Shown in pieces: positions 33,691 to 42,798 of a stretch of 64,000 nucleotides of DNA. Positions within the stretch are counted from its first letter, which is position 1. Every line of letters begins with the position of its first letter. Source of the DNA: Desulfoluna limicola (GTDB lineage: Bacteria; Desulfobacterota; Desulfobacteria; Desulfobacterales; Desulfolunaceae); contig NZ_AP024488.1 of the NCBI RefSeq assembly GCF_021654575.1, positions 992,001-1,056,000 on the forward strand, in the 5' to 3' direction. The notes under the pieces were generated by a model. The model ran no database searches and was not told where the DNA came from. It saw only the letters and a list, made by a program, of their open reading frames with translations. Both the position numbers and the translations under genes were made by a program.

Positions 33691-33987
33691 TACCCGGCAT
33701 CAAAGCTGGCGGCTACTCGGCCATTTTCACAAGTACCGCGAGTCTGTGGATACGGTGTTGAAACTCTCAACGGCTCGCGTCCGCAGGGAGAGAAAGTCGA
33801 ATAGTAAACCGTGAATTACATTTTGCCTTTATGAAATAACTGAATTTTTCACAATAACCTGTTGCAATCACGCTCTACTGCTTTGGCGTGATTGTTTTCT
33901 CATGAAATATCCGGGATAGGGCTTCGAACAGTCATGGCTATGGGTGCCCGAGCATGACGATGTAGACTGTCTCACTAAAATCATTAC

Positions 33988-34115
33988 CCACGGGCGCAGC
34001 CCGTCCGCGAATGTGAGCGACCCGAGGAACGAGGGGCGGGAGCATTTGCAACCTGCTTTCAAGGTGCTTTTCGCTACAGTGGCTTCGCCACCCTTGCCGC
34101 CGGAGGCTCTTTTGG
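33988..34115. repeat. CCGGCGG-family element, partial, inverted
   Basis: GGGCGCAGCCCGTCCGCGAA, ACCCGAGGAACGAGGGGCGG, CCTGCTTTCAAGGTGC, GGCTTCGCCACCCTTGCCGC and CGGAGGC. It ends 10 bp before the promoter of the AcuI-type gene. Confidence 0.7.
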
Positions 34116-34139
34116 TTTTATTATACACATAAAAAAGGG

Positions 34140-34153
34140 AGACCGGTCGGTCT
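34140..34153. promoter_or_regulatory. TetR/NemR-type operator 2
   Basis: AGACCGGTCGGTCT, the same inverted repeat as operator 1 in opposite orientation, just after a TATTATAC -10-like sequence and 21 bases before the start codon of the reductase gene. Confidence 0.8.
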
Positions 34154-34174
34154 CTACAAAAAGGAGGATCAACC

Positions 34175-35167
34175 ATGACCACATTCAACGCCATGATTGT
34201 TCGGGAAAACGCAGATGGAACCTTTTCACGCGCCATTGAAGCCAAAAGCATCGACGACCTGCCGGCAGGGGAGGTGGTGGTGCGGGTCTACTATTCGTCC
34301 TTAAACTACAAAGACGCCCTGTCTGCCACGGGAAACCGAGGCGTCACCAGGAGCTATCCCCATACGCCGGGCATCGATGCCGCAGGCGAGGTGGTTCAAA
34401 GCTCGGATGCGCGGTTTAAGGCAGGCGATAAGGTTATCGTGACCAGCTACGATTTGGGGATGAACACCGCCGGTGGCTTTGGGGAGTATATCCGCGTGCC
34501 GGCCGGCTGGGTGGTGCCCTTGCCCGAGGGACTTTCTCTGAAGGAGAGCATGGAGTACGGCACCGCGGGGTTCACCGCGGCCATGTCCGTGGATGCCCTG
34601 GTAACAGGCGGGGTGACGCCCGAGAGCGGCGAGGTGCTTGTGACGGGTGCCTCTGGCGGGGTGGGCAGCATCGCCGTGGCGATCCTGAATAAACTGGATT
34701 ACCGCATCGCAGGGGTCTCCGGAAAAACCGACGAGACCGACTACCTCAAATCCATGGGAGTCGCCACCGTCCTCTCCATTGAAGAGGCCACCGACACCTC
34801 CGGCCGCCCCATGCTCAAGCCTCGTTGGGCCGGGTGCATCGACACCGTGGGGGGGGACATCCTCTCCTCGGCCATCAAAGCCACCGCACCGACAGGGGTG
34901 GTGACAAGCTGCGGCAACGCCGCAGGTCCGAACCTGGACCTGACCGTGTTTCCCTTTATCCTGCGCGGGGTCACCCTGGCAGGCATCGATTCGCAGAATT
35001 GCCCCATGCCCCGTCGTGAGAAGGTCTGGCAAAAGCTGGCATCGGAGTGGAAGCTTGAGGGCATGGGCAAGGTGGTCAGCGACATTCCATTGCGGGATGT
35101 GGAGGCACGCATCGACGACATGCTGGCCGGACGTCACAAGGGCAGGACGGTTATCGCAATGGCTTAA
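34175..35167 (+). CDS. AcuI/YhdH family NADPH-dependent alkene/quinone reductase
   Basis: 330 residues of the zinc-free medium-chain dehydrogenase family, AcuI/YhdH branch: YYSSLNYKDALSATGNRGVT, TPGIDAAGEV, VTGASGGVGSIAVAIL as the NADPH site, and GIDSQNCPMPRREKVWQKLA near the end. AcuI reduces acryloyl-CoA to propionyl-CoA and protects against this electrophile; related enzymes reduce other conjugated enones or quinones. AAGGAGG precedes the ATG. Regulation by the neighbouring NemR-like repressor is strongly suggested by the shared operator. The true substrate is unknown. Confidence 0.9.
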   Translation: MTTFNAMIVRENADGTFSRAIEAKSIDDLPAGEVVVRVYYSSLNYKDALSATGNRGVTRSYPHTPGIDAAGEVVQSSDARFKAGDKVIVTSYDLGMNTAGGFGEYIRVPAGWVVPLPEGLSLKESMEYGTAGFTAAMSVDALVTGGVTPESGEVLVTGASGGVGSIAVAILNKLDYRIAGVSGKTDETDYLKSMGVATVLSIEEATDTSGRPMLKPRWAGCIDTVGGDILSSAIKATAPTGVVTSCGNAAGPNLDLTVFPFILRGVTLAGIDSQNCPMPRREKVWQKLASEWKLEGMGKVVSDIPLRDVEARIDDMLAGRHKGRTVIAMA

Positions 35168-35217
35168 ACCAAGGTGGCGGTACCTTGAAACCCTGTGGCG
35201 AATGCGTTTAGATCCCC

Positions 35218-35440
35218 GTAACTATTCAGTTTGTGCCTCCGGCGGCCCTGCCGGGGGCCAAACTTTTGAAAAGTTTGAGAAACAGGTTTTAAAAAAAATT
35301 CCCATGGGTAGCACTCAAATCAAATGCGGATATGATTTGGCCCGAGGGACGAGGGGCAAAGCGTATCCGCTACTTGCTTTCAAGGTGGCACACCTTGCCG
35401 CCGGAGGCTGCTTTTTGTCGGAGGCTGAAGTGCTACCATG
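35218..35440. repeat. CCGGCGG-family intergenic element (copy 12, near full length)
   Basis: Left terminus GTAACTATTCAG, B-end (TGCCTCCGGCGGCCCTGCCG, CAAACTTTTGAAAAGTTTGA), middle GGCCCGAGGGACGAGGGGCA, A-end (CTTTCAAGGTGGCACACCTT then GCCGCCGGAGGC). The right terminus is degraded. A stray A-end piece lies just before it at 35168-35205. Confidence 0.8.
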
Positions 35441-35868
35441 CAGCGATGAAACAGAGCTTCATTGAACGGCTTGAGTTGGGGCGGCATCACCCACGACGAA
35501 GAACAGACCGGCGATGGACCCCGTGAGGTGGGCACTGCTGCGAAATCAGAATGGAAACGGAGAAACGCAAAGGGTTGTCGTTTATCATTATCCTTAATTT
35601 TTTCTGTGGGTTCTGTTGGTGGGGTCGCCTCTCTTTTTGTTGACACTTAAAATGCATTAAAATATCATAACAGGTATAAAGAATGTACCGACTGAAATGA
35701 AAGAAAACGGCGCAGACATCTGTTTCTCGAAGCCGCTACCCCTCCCCTAAGCTGAAAATGGAGATTGCCGCTCTTCTCGGAATATCCTGACAGCGATTTC
35801 TTACCTTTATTCACGCCTGACATTTGCAACCCAATCCCTTCGAGCACACGCAGACTACTTTTTTTTAG
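35441..35868. other. Intergenic stretch, no gene seen
   Basis: Lower GC than the neighbourhood, with short AT-rich runs. No frame resembles a known protein and no structure stands out. Confidence 0.35.
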
Positions 35869-36120
35869 AGAATTTGGTAACTATTCAGCTATGCCTCCGG
35901 CGGGTCGCTTTTTGAAAAAAGCTCCGCAAAAACTTTCCGGTAGCTGTCTCCTTTTCTCTCAGCCCGCAGGGGCTGAGAGAAAAGGAGACAGCAGGCGCGT
36001 TAACCAGAACTATATAGCCTGCAGGCGAGCCCCTAAAACCAGTTTGTCAAACTTTTCAAAAGTTTGGCCCCCGGCAGGGCCGCCGGAGGTAATATTGAGC
36101 TGAATAGTTCCAGAATTTGG
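35869..36120. mobile_element. Complete CCGGCGG-family element with 9-bp target-site duplication
   Basis: The element spans 35878-36111 (234 bp). Its ends, TAACTATTCAGCT at the left and AGCTGAATAGTTCC at the right, are inverted repeats. It is flanked by perfect direct repeats AGAATTTGG at 35869-35877 and 36112-36120, as a transposase making 9-bp staggered cuts would leave. Inside are CCGGCGGGTCGCTTTTTGAA, a 23-bp hairpin (35943-35992) and the inverted B-end (AAACTTTTCAAAAGTTTGGC). No coding capacity: a MITE-like, non-autonomous transposon. Confidence 0.82.
35943..35992. repeat. 23-bp perfect hairpin inside the MITE-like element
   Basis: 35943-35965 (GCTGTCTCCTTTTCTC then TCAGCCC) pairs without mismatch with 35970-35992 around loop GCAG. 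Same position and apex as the hairpin at 933-976 but a different lower stem, so pairing rather than sequence is conserved. Confidence 0.85.
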
Positions 36121-36207
36121 TCCCCGAAACATATCTGACCGTGGTGTTGGTTCACATATTCGCAGGCAGGAACAGGGCTGCGAAAATGCAACAAGGGGGA
36201 GACGCTC

Positions 36208-38868
36208 TTGGATACAGCGGTGATCTCAATAAACGGCAAGAAAATCAGTTGTTCTGCCGGGACATCCGTTCTCGAAGCTGCCGATTCGGCAGGAATCTAT
36301 ATTCCCAGACTTTGCTATCACCCTGAACTAAAGCCCCATGGCGCCTGCCGCATCTGCATCGTCGAGGACGAGAAAAGCGGTCGCCTGCTGGCGTCATGCG
36401 TCACCCCGGTCGCTGACGGGATGAGCGTCCTGACGGACACAGAGGGGGTTTTGCGGCACAGGAGGAATCTCGTCAGGCTGATGATCTCCGAACATCCGGA
36501 GTCCTGTGTCGTCTGCAGCAAGGGGAACAGGTGCCAGTTGAGGCGGGTTGCGGCTGAACTCGGGGTCGGGGAGCCGGATCTCTACCCCATGCCCAACCAC
36601 AGCACCCTTGACCAGTCGAACCCGTTTATCATTCGTGATCTCTCCAAGTGCATCCTGTGCGGACGATGCATTCGGGCCTGCAAGGAGCTCGTCGCGCAGG
36701 GCACCATCGACTACAGCATGCGGGGCTTTGAGTCCCGTCCTGCCACACACCTTTACCACCCCTTAAAAGACTCCACATGCACCTTCTGCGGCACATGCGT
36801 CTCCCTGTGCCCGACGGGTGCCCTCTCTCAGAAAAGCAGCACATTTTCAGGAACCCCGGAGCGTGAGCACGAGGCGATCTGCGGTTTTTGCGGTGTCGGC
36901 TGTTCTGTGTCCATGGGGACATTCGGAAACAAGGTTGTGGACGTGAACCCTGCCGGCGGCAGAGAGAGCGTCAACGGGGTCACCCTGTGCGTCCGGGGGC
37001 ATTTTGCCCATGATTACCTGAATTCGGGTCGAAGGCTGCTCCGGCCGAGGATACGGACGGGTGGAGAAGAGGTTTCCGTCTCATGGGATGACGCTGTTTC
37101 GGAGGTATCGAAAAGGCTCCTTGAAATAAGGGAAGCGCATGGCCCTTCATCCATCGGTTTTTTGGGGTCCTCAAAATGCACCAACGAGGAGAATTACGTT
37201 TTCCAGAAAATGGGACGGGGGATACTCGGAACAAACAACATCGACAACGGGGGCTTCCTCTGCGGTGGAAACCGCATGAGTGATTTTCACAGGAAGACCC
37301 GGGGCCTCTTCAGGACCCTCAGGCTTTCAGACATTGAAAAGGCAGACATGATATTCGTCGCCGGGGCGGATCATGGTGAAACGGTTCCGGTGATGGGCTA
37401 CGCCGTCAAAAGGGCTGCATCAAAAGGGGTTCCGCTGATCGTCGTAGCCAACATGGGGTCCGATCTCACCCGGTTGTCGACGCTCTGGCTCAGGCCGGGG
37501 CCGGGCAGCGGGAACGTGGGCAAGGTGATTCACGCCCTGTCCGCGCTGGTACATCGGCACAACAACGGCATTGATCAGGCATACATCGACAGATTTACGG
37601 AGAATTTCGACTGTTTCGAAAGGGATGTCCGCAGTCTCGACATTGAAAGGCTCTGCATCACTGCAGGCGTCGACGTTGACGCGCTGAAAGAGGCTGCAGC
37701 AATCATCTCAGGACGCCGGGGCGTTTTTCTTGCCGGCGGGGAGGCTCTGGAAGCAAACGATGGGGGCGCTGCACTGGATGCGATGATCAACCTCTTTCTC
37801 ATCTCAGGAAACCTGGGACGCGCGTCTGCGGGGATATCTCTTTCCGCAAGGGAGAATAACATTCTGGGCGCATGGGACATGGGGACGGTTCCGGATCACC
37901 TTCCGGGGTGCGTTGATATGGACGATCTCCCGGCAAGGGACCGGTTGAGCAAAGCATGGAACGCCAATTTACCAGCAGAAGCGGGACTTGACACGATCGG
38001 CATGATCGAATCTGCCGAAAAAGGGGACTTAAAGGCGCTCTACATCATGGGGGAGAACCCGCTGCGCTCCATGCCCCAGCAGGAGAGGGTCAAGGCGGCC
38101 CTTGAAAAACTCGATCTACTGGTGGTGCAGGATATCCTCGAAACCGGAACCGTAGGCATTGCGGATGTGGTGCTTCCCGGAGCGGCCCCGGCTGAAAAAG
38201 CGGGATCGTTCAGGAACCTGGAAGGAAGGGTGCAGGCATTCACCCCTGCGGTTCCGCCTCCGGGAGATGCAAAGGCTGATCTCGACATCCTGGGGTTGGT
38301 TGCAAAAGGGCTCGGGTGCCCCGGACATGAGATGGGCTTAGAAACGATTCGGGCAGAGATCAGATGCGTTGTCCCGCTTTATGCCGGCATGGACGGTCAG
38401 GGAAACCGATCATGGATAAAAGGCATCAACCTTACAGGATCTGAAGGGGAGGGGGCCAAGGTCCCCTTTGCCCCCATTGTCCTTCCGGAAGCGGAGGAAA
38501 ATCTGGCTTACCCCTTTGCCATGATGGCAGGTTTTCGAAGGGTTCACGCAGGGAGCGGAACACGGACGTCAAACTCGGAGAGGGTCAGATCGTCCGGGGT
38601 CGGCGGCGATATGGAGATCTCTGAGGCGGACGCCGGGATGCTCGGCCTCCAGGAAGGGGACCCTGTGCGGATTGTCTCTGAATACGGGATCATAGAAAGA
38701 GATGTCATCATAAATCCGGAAATGGGAAAAGGCGTCGTCTTTGTCCCCAGAGGCTTTTCCGGCAACGATGTCATGAACCTGTTTCCTCTGTCGCAGCCGG
38801 GCAAAGGGGGCGCTCAGGGGTGGATGACGTGCAGGGTGAATATTGAACGATCAGTGAGTGGTGAATAG
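36208..38868 (+). CDS. Formate dehydrogenase/NuoG-like molybdopterin oxidoreductase subunit, altered active site
   Basis: 886 residues. [2Fe-2S] domain (C36, C47, C50, C64); NuoG-type cluster site (H96, C100, C103, C109); two [4Fe-4S] sites (C148/151/154/158 and C191/194/197/201); the FDH-type cluster (C225, C228, C232, C261); then a molybdopterin domain and C-terminal molydop-binding barrel. At the catalytic loop, formate dehydrogenases read NNxDxCxRV(U/C)HxP; here it is NNIDNGGFLCGGN, so Cys352 replaces Sec/Cys but the catalytic His is Gly353. Formate oxidation is therefore doubtful. TTG start with AGGGGGA upstream. First gene of the NuoE/NuoF/MetV/MetF cluster. Confidence 0.85.
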   Translation: MDTAVISINGKKISCSAGTSVLEAADSAGIYIPRLCYHPELKPHGACRICIVEDEKSGRLLASCVTPVADGMSVLTDTEGVLRHRRNLVRLMISEHPESCVVCSKGNRCQLRRVAAELGVGEPDLYPMPNHSTLDQSNPFIIRDLSKCILCGRCIRACKELVAQGTIDYSMRGFESRPATHLYHPLKDSTCTFCGTCVSLCPTGALSQKSSTFSGTPEREHEAICGFCGVGCSVSMGTFGNKVVDVNPAGGRESVNGVTLCVRGHFAHDYLNSGRRLLRPRIRTGGEEVSVSWDDAVSEVSKRLLEIREAHGPSSIGFLGSSKCTNEENYVFQKMGRGILGTNNIDNGGFLCGGNRMSDFHRKTRGLFRTLRLSDIEKADMIFVAGADHGETVPVMGYAVKRAASKGVPLIVVANMGSDLTRLSTLWLRPGPGSGNVGKVIHALSALVHRHNNGIDQAYIDRFTENFDCFERDVRSLDIERLCITAGVDVDALKEAAAIISGRRGVFLAGGEALEANDGGAALDAMINLFLISGNLGRASAGISLSARENNILGAWDMGTVPDHLPGCVDMDDLPARDRLSKAWNANLPAEAGLDTIGMIESAEKGDLKALYIMGENPLRSMPQQERVKAALEKLDLLVVQDILETGTVGIADVVLPGAAPAEKAGSFRNLEGRVQAFTPAVPPPGDAKADLDILGLVAKGLGCPGHEMGLETIRAEIRCVVPLYAGMDGQGNRSWIKGINLTGSEGEGAKVPFAPIVLPEAEENLAYPFAMMAGFRRVHAGSGTRTSNSERVRSSGVGGDMEISEADAGMLGLQEGDPVRIVSEYGIIERDVIINPEMGKGVVFVPRGFSGNDVMNLFPLSQPGKGGAQGWMTCRVNIERSVSGE

Positions 38869-39013
38869 AGAGTCGTGAATAGTCATGGAGTCGCTTCGCT
38901 CCAGCCGTTAATTCTGCGAGAAGCAGGGCCGTGAAAGCTGGGAATCCACAGCGACTTGTCGAACAAAGAACGCTTTTTTTTATCTATTCACTCTTCACCA
39001 TTCACGACTCACC
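38853..39013. repeat. Inverted GTGAATAG-type repeats in the 38.9-39.0 kb gap
   Basis: GAGTGGTGAATAGAGAGTCG and GTGAATAGTC at 38853-38885 are met by TCTATTCACTCTTCACCATT and CACGACTCACC at 38976-39013, their approximate complement. This gives a stem-loop of about 160 bases between the FDH-like and NuoE genes. Confidence 0.5.
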
Positions 39014-39042
39014 AGTAGGCAAGGCAACCCACGGAGGTGCTG

Positions 39043-39531
39043 ATGAAACCGCAGGAGATTGACTGGAAAAAACTTTCGGCGATTATCGGGAAGCATCGGG
39101 GTGAAAAGTGGGGGCTGATTCCACTTCTGCAGGAGGTGCAGGAAGCGCTGGGCTACATTCCTCCGGAGGCGATTGCGCCCATTGCGTCGGCACTGAAGCT
39201 CTATCCGAGTGAGGTGCAGGGGGTGATCGAGTTTTACGCCGGCCTGAGCCTGAAACCGAAGGGAAAGCATGTCTTCAAGGTCTGCTGCGGCACCGCATGC
39301 CATGTAAAGGGGGGCAGGAGCATCCTTTCAATCATGAAAAAAGAGCTCGGCATCAATGAAGGGGAGACAAGCCCTGATTACAAATATTCCCTTGAAACCG
39401 TCGCCTGTCTCGGTGCCTGTTTTCTTGCCCCGACGATGATGGCGGACAAGGAATACATTGGCCGGCTTTCTCCCAGGAAGATCGAATCCGTTCTGTCGCA
39501 TTTTACGGAAAGCAAGGAAGAGGAGAGGTAA
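39043..39531 (+). CDS. NuoE-type [2Fe-2S] subunit
   Basis: 162 residues of the NuoE/HndA thioredoxin-like family: GLIPLLQEVQEALGYIP in the helical N-terminus, EFYAGLSLKPKGKH, and cluster ligands in VCCGTACHVKG and VACLGACFLAP (CxxxxC...CxxxC). It shuttles electrons between a NuoF-type flavoprotein and its partner. ATG 39043 has GGAGG 5 bases upstream; a GTG overlapping that site is less likely. It lies between the FDH-like gene and the NuoF fusion, as in NAD-dependent formate dehydrogenases and bifurcating enzymes. Confidence 0.93.
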   Translation: MKPQEIDWKKLSAIIGKHRGEKWGLIPLLQEVQEALGYIPPEAIAPIASALKLYPSEVQGVIEFYAGLSLKPKGKHVFKVCCGTACHVKGGRSILSIMKKELGINEGETSPDYKYSLETVACLGACFLAPTMMADKEYIGRLSPRKIESVLSHFTESKEEER

Positions 39532-39564
39532 GGCCCCGCCAAAAACAAATGCACAAACTTCATC

Positions 39565-39660
39565 AAAAAGCCGCTGTGATTTGACCCGAGGAACGAGGGT
39601 GAAAGCGCTGCGGCAACCAGCTTTCAAGGTGGCTCACCTTGCCGCCGGAGGCAACTTGGA
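39565..39660. repeat. CCGGCGG-family element, partial, within an operon
   Basis: GACCCGAGGAACGAGGGTGA, CCAGCTTTCAAGGTGGCTCA and CCTTGCCGCCGGAGGC between the NuoE and NuoF genes, ending about 12 bases before the NuoF start. Transcription of this operon must cross it, so it will be present in the mRNA. Confidence 0.72.
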
Positions 39661-39671
39661 GCGGAAATAAC

Positions 39672-42600
39672 ATGAAGAAACTTCTTTCCATAGGGCAGCT
39701 CGAATGGCTCAGGAACACGCTTCTTGCAGGCAAGGGGGAAGAGAAGACCACCGTCCTGGTGTGCATGACAGGGTGCAGGGCATACGGGGCAAAGGAGGTG
39801 CTCGCTTCCATCGGTGAAGAGGTCGAGAGACAGGGGCTTGCGCATCGTGTTGAGATCCGGTCCACGGGTTGCCACGGTTTTTGCGCAAAGGCGCCAGTGG
39901 TTGCCATAGAGCCCATGGGAATTCAGTACCAGGAGGTCGCTCCTGAGGACGCGTTTGATATCGTTGCGGAAACGATCAAGGGAAACAGGCTGGTGGACAG
40001 GCTCGCGTACCGGGACATCACGACGGATCAGCCGATTTTCCACAGGGACCGGATTCCCTTTTACAGAAAGCAGGTGCGACGCGTTTTGGCCAATTGCGGC
40101 AGGATAGATCCGACAAAGGTGGAGCATTATATCGCCTCGGGTGGGTACCGGGCCCTGGCGAAGGTTCTCGGCAGCATGACCCCTGAAGACGTGATCCACG
40201 AGGTGGTCGCGGCCAGGCTCAGGGGCCGGGGCGGGGCCGGTTTTTCCACCGGCCTTAAATGGGCGTATGCCAGAAGAGCTTCGGGTTCAACCAAATACAT
40301 CATCTGCAATGCGGACGAGGGGGACCCCGGTGCGTTCATGGACAGGGCGATGCTTGAGGGGGATCCCTATTCCGTCATCGAAGGTCTCATGATCGGAGCT
40401 TACGCCATCGGCGCCGAACATGGGTACATTTATGTCAGGGAGGAGTACCCCATTGCCGTTGAGCATCTCTCCATTGCCATCAGCCAGTTGGAGGCGTTGG
40501 GGCTTCTCGGGGCGAACATTCTCGGAACCGGTTTTGATTTTCACCTGTCACTGAAGAAGGGGGCCGGAGCTTTTGTGTGCGGTGAGGAGACCGCCCTGAT
40601 GGCATCCATCGAAGGGAAGCGGGGAATGCCCAACCCCAGGCCCCCCTTTCCGGCCCAGGAGGGCCTGGACAGAAAACCGTCCAACATCAACAATGTGGAA
40701 ACCCTGGCCAATATCCCCCTGATCATCACCAACGGAGCCGCCTGGTACACGGAGGTCGGTACGGAGCACAGCGGGGGAACCAAAATCTTCTCACTGGCGG
40801 GGAAGGTCAACAATACCGGGCTGGTGGAGGTTCCCTTCGGCATCAGCATCCATGACATCATCTTTGGTATCGGCGGGGGGATTCCCAAAGGGAGAAAGTT
40901 CAAGGCGGTTCAGATGGGCGGCCCGGCAGGGGGATGCATTCCCGCACAGCTGATCGACACGCCGGTCGATTACGAGACGATTTCACGGTTGGGCGCCATC
41001 ATGGGGTCCGGCGGTATGGTGGTGATGGACGAGAACAACTGCATGGTGGAAATTGCCCGGTTCTTCCTGGGGTTCACACAGTCCGAGTCGTGCGGAAAGT
41101 GTGCTCCCTGCCGCCTGGGAACCACCCAGCTCCTTGACATACTGACGCGGATAACGCGGAAAAAGGGGCGCCTCAAGGACATTGAGACGATCAGGGAGAT
41201 CGGCGCCACCGTCACGGAAACGTCTCTGTGCGGCCTGGGGCAAGCCTGTGCCAAACCGGCCCTCTCCACCTTGAAGTATTTCGAGGCGGAGTACAGGGAC
41301 CATATCCTCGAGCACAGGTGTGCCGGGGCCACATGCGATGACATCGTGATCTCCCCGTGCCAGCATGCCTGCCCGGCCGGTATCGATGTGCCGAACTATG
41401 TGGCGGCCATCGCCAAGGGGGAATACGAAAAGGCCGTTGACATCATTCGCGAACGGAATCCGTTTCCGGCGGTTTGCGGCAGGGTGTGCATCCATCCATG
41501 CGAGTACAAGTGCAGGCGGGGAGAGCTCGACGAGCCGGTGGCGATCCGATCCCTCAAACGGTTTGCGTCCGACTGGTATTTTAAAAACATCGGGCTTCCG
41601 GACAGCCCCTTTCCCCTGACAAGGAAGGAACGGGTTGCCGTTGTAGGCGCAGGCCCGGCAGGGCTATCCTGCGCCTATTTTCTCCGAAAGGCCGGATACG
41701 GGGTAACGGTCCTGGAATCCCAGCCAAAGGCCGGCGGGATGCTCAGCATCGCCCTCCCGGAATTCAGGCTTCCGCCTGAGGTTATCGAAGCGGAGGTCCG
41801 GTATATCGAATCCTGCGGTGTGGAGATCCGGTACAACACACCCGTGGATTCAAAGTACACGGTGGATGACCTGATGAAGGAGGGGTATGACGCCGTCTTT
41901 ATCGCTGCGGGTGCCCAGACAAGCAAGCGAATCGGAATCCCCGGCGAGGAGAAGGCGCTGGCGGGGCTGCATTACGGTCTCAGCTACCTGTGTGATGTGA
42001 GGAAGGGGGAGGTGCGCGGTTTTGACGGGAAGACCGTGGTCATCGGGGGCGGAAATGTCGCTGTTGACGTTGCGCGGACGTCGCTCAGAACCGGAGCCTC
42101 CGATGTGCATATTTTCTGCATGGAAGCACGGGACATGATGCCTGCCTGGGAAAAGGAAGTGGCCGAGGCCGTGGAAGAGGGGGTTGTGGTGAATGCGGGC
42201 TGGGAGCCCAGACGGATCATCCATGACAACGAAAGGGTGACTGGGGTTGAATTTGCCCGGTGTGTTTCGGTTTTTGACGAAGAGGGGAGGTTCAACCCAA
42301 GGAGTGACGAATCGAACCGGCAGCTTATTGATGCGGACCATGTCGTCATTTCCATCGGACAGGCACCGGATATCTCCTTTCTTTCGGAAGACAGCCGGCT
42401 TGAAAGGGAGCTCTGGGGATCCCTTGCCATTGACGAAAACAGCCTGTCCACCAATATCCCCGGGGTGTTTGCAGGGGGGGATTTTACGTCCGGCCCCACC
42501 TTTGTGATACGGGCCATCGCATCGGGACGCAGGGCTGCCATTGCCATCGACAGACACGTGAAGGGGCTTAAGGGGCGCATCGAGATCGCGGATGAAAAGA

Positions 42601-42797
42601 CCGACATGGCGGTGGATGCGGGGTTGGCCCTCGAAAGCGAAAAAGAGGGTGCCAACCCGAGGGTTCACGCAAGGCATGAGGATCCTTGCGATCGGATACT
42701 GGATTTCCGTGAAGTGGAGAAGGGATTTACGGAAGAGGAGGCCGTTTGTGAGGCGGTGAGGTGTCTTCGGTGCGACCTTGAAAAGGAGAATAAATAA
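39672..42797 (+). CDS. NuoF-GltD fusion: NADH-binding flavoprotein joined to NADPH/FAD oxidoreductase
   Basis: 1041 residues in three parts. 1-120: thioredoxin-like 2Fe-2S domain (VCMTGCRAYGA, RSTGCHGFC). ~130-555: NuoF with GRGGAGFSTGLKW, CNADEGDPGAFMD (FMN/NADH), GAGAFVCGEETALMASIEGK and the N3-type cluster ESCGKCAPCR (~473-481). ~560-1041: GltD/NfnB-like half with CQHACPAGIDVPNY and CGRVCIHPCEYKCRRG (cluster domain), FAD site GAGPAGLSCAYF (~658) and NADPH site GGGNVAVDVA (~792), ending with an EAVRCLRCD motif. Two nucleotide sites and two flavins in one chain could couple NADH, NADPH and a third carrier, as in bifurcating enzymes. Downstream gene starts 1 base after the stop. Confidence 0.92.
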   Translation: MKKLLSIGQLEWLRNTLLAGKGEEKTTVLVCMTGCRAYGAKEVLASIGEEVERQGLAHRVEIRSTGCHGFCAKAPVVAIEPMGIQYQEVAPEDAFDIVAETIKGNRLVDRLAYRDITTDQPIFHRDRIPFYRKQVRRVLANCGRIDPTKVEHYIASGGYRALAKVLGSMTPEDVIHEVVAARLRGRGGAGFSTGLKWAYARRASGSTKYIICNADEGDPGAFMDRAMLEGDPYSVIEGLMIGAYAIGAEHGYIYVREEYPIAVEHLSIAISQLEALGLLGANILGTGFDFHLSLKKGAGAFVCGEETALMASIEGKRGMPNPRPPFPAQEGLDRKPSNINNVETLANIPLIITNGAAWYTEVGTEHSGGTKIFSLAGKVNNTGLVEVPFGISIHDIIFGIGGGIPKGRKFKAVQMGGPAGGCIPAQLIDTPVDYETISRLGAIMGSGGMVVMDENNCMVEIARFFLGFTQSESCGKCAPCRLGTTQLLDILTRITRKKGRLKDIETIREIGATVTETSLCGLGQACAKPALSTLKYFEAEYRDHILEHRCAGATCDDIVISPCQHACPAGIDVPNYVAAIAKGEYEKAVDIIRERNPFPAVCGRVCIHPCEYKCRRGELDEPVAIRSLKRFASDWYFKNIGLPDSPFPLTRKERVAVVGAGPAGLSCAYFLRKAGYGVTVLESQPKAGGMLSIALPEFRLPPEVIEAEVRYIESCGVEIRYNTPVDSKYTVDDLMKEGYDAVFIAAGAQTSKRIGIPGEEKALAGLHYGLSYLCDVRKGEVRGFDGKTVVIGGGNVAVDVARTSLRTGASDVHIFCMEARDMMPAWEKEVAEAVEEGVVVNAGWEPRRIIHDNERVTGVEFARCVSVFDEEGRFNPRSDESNRQLIDADHVVISIGQAPDISFLSEDSRLERELWGSLAIDENSLSTNIPGVFAGGDFTSGPTFVIRAIASGRRAAIAIDRHVKGLKGRIEIADEKTDMAVDAGLALESEKEGANPRVHARHEDPCDRILDFREVEKGFTEEEAVCEAVRCLRCDLEKENK

Positions 42798-42798
42798 G

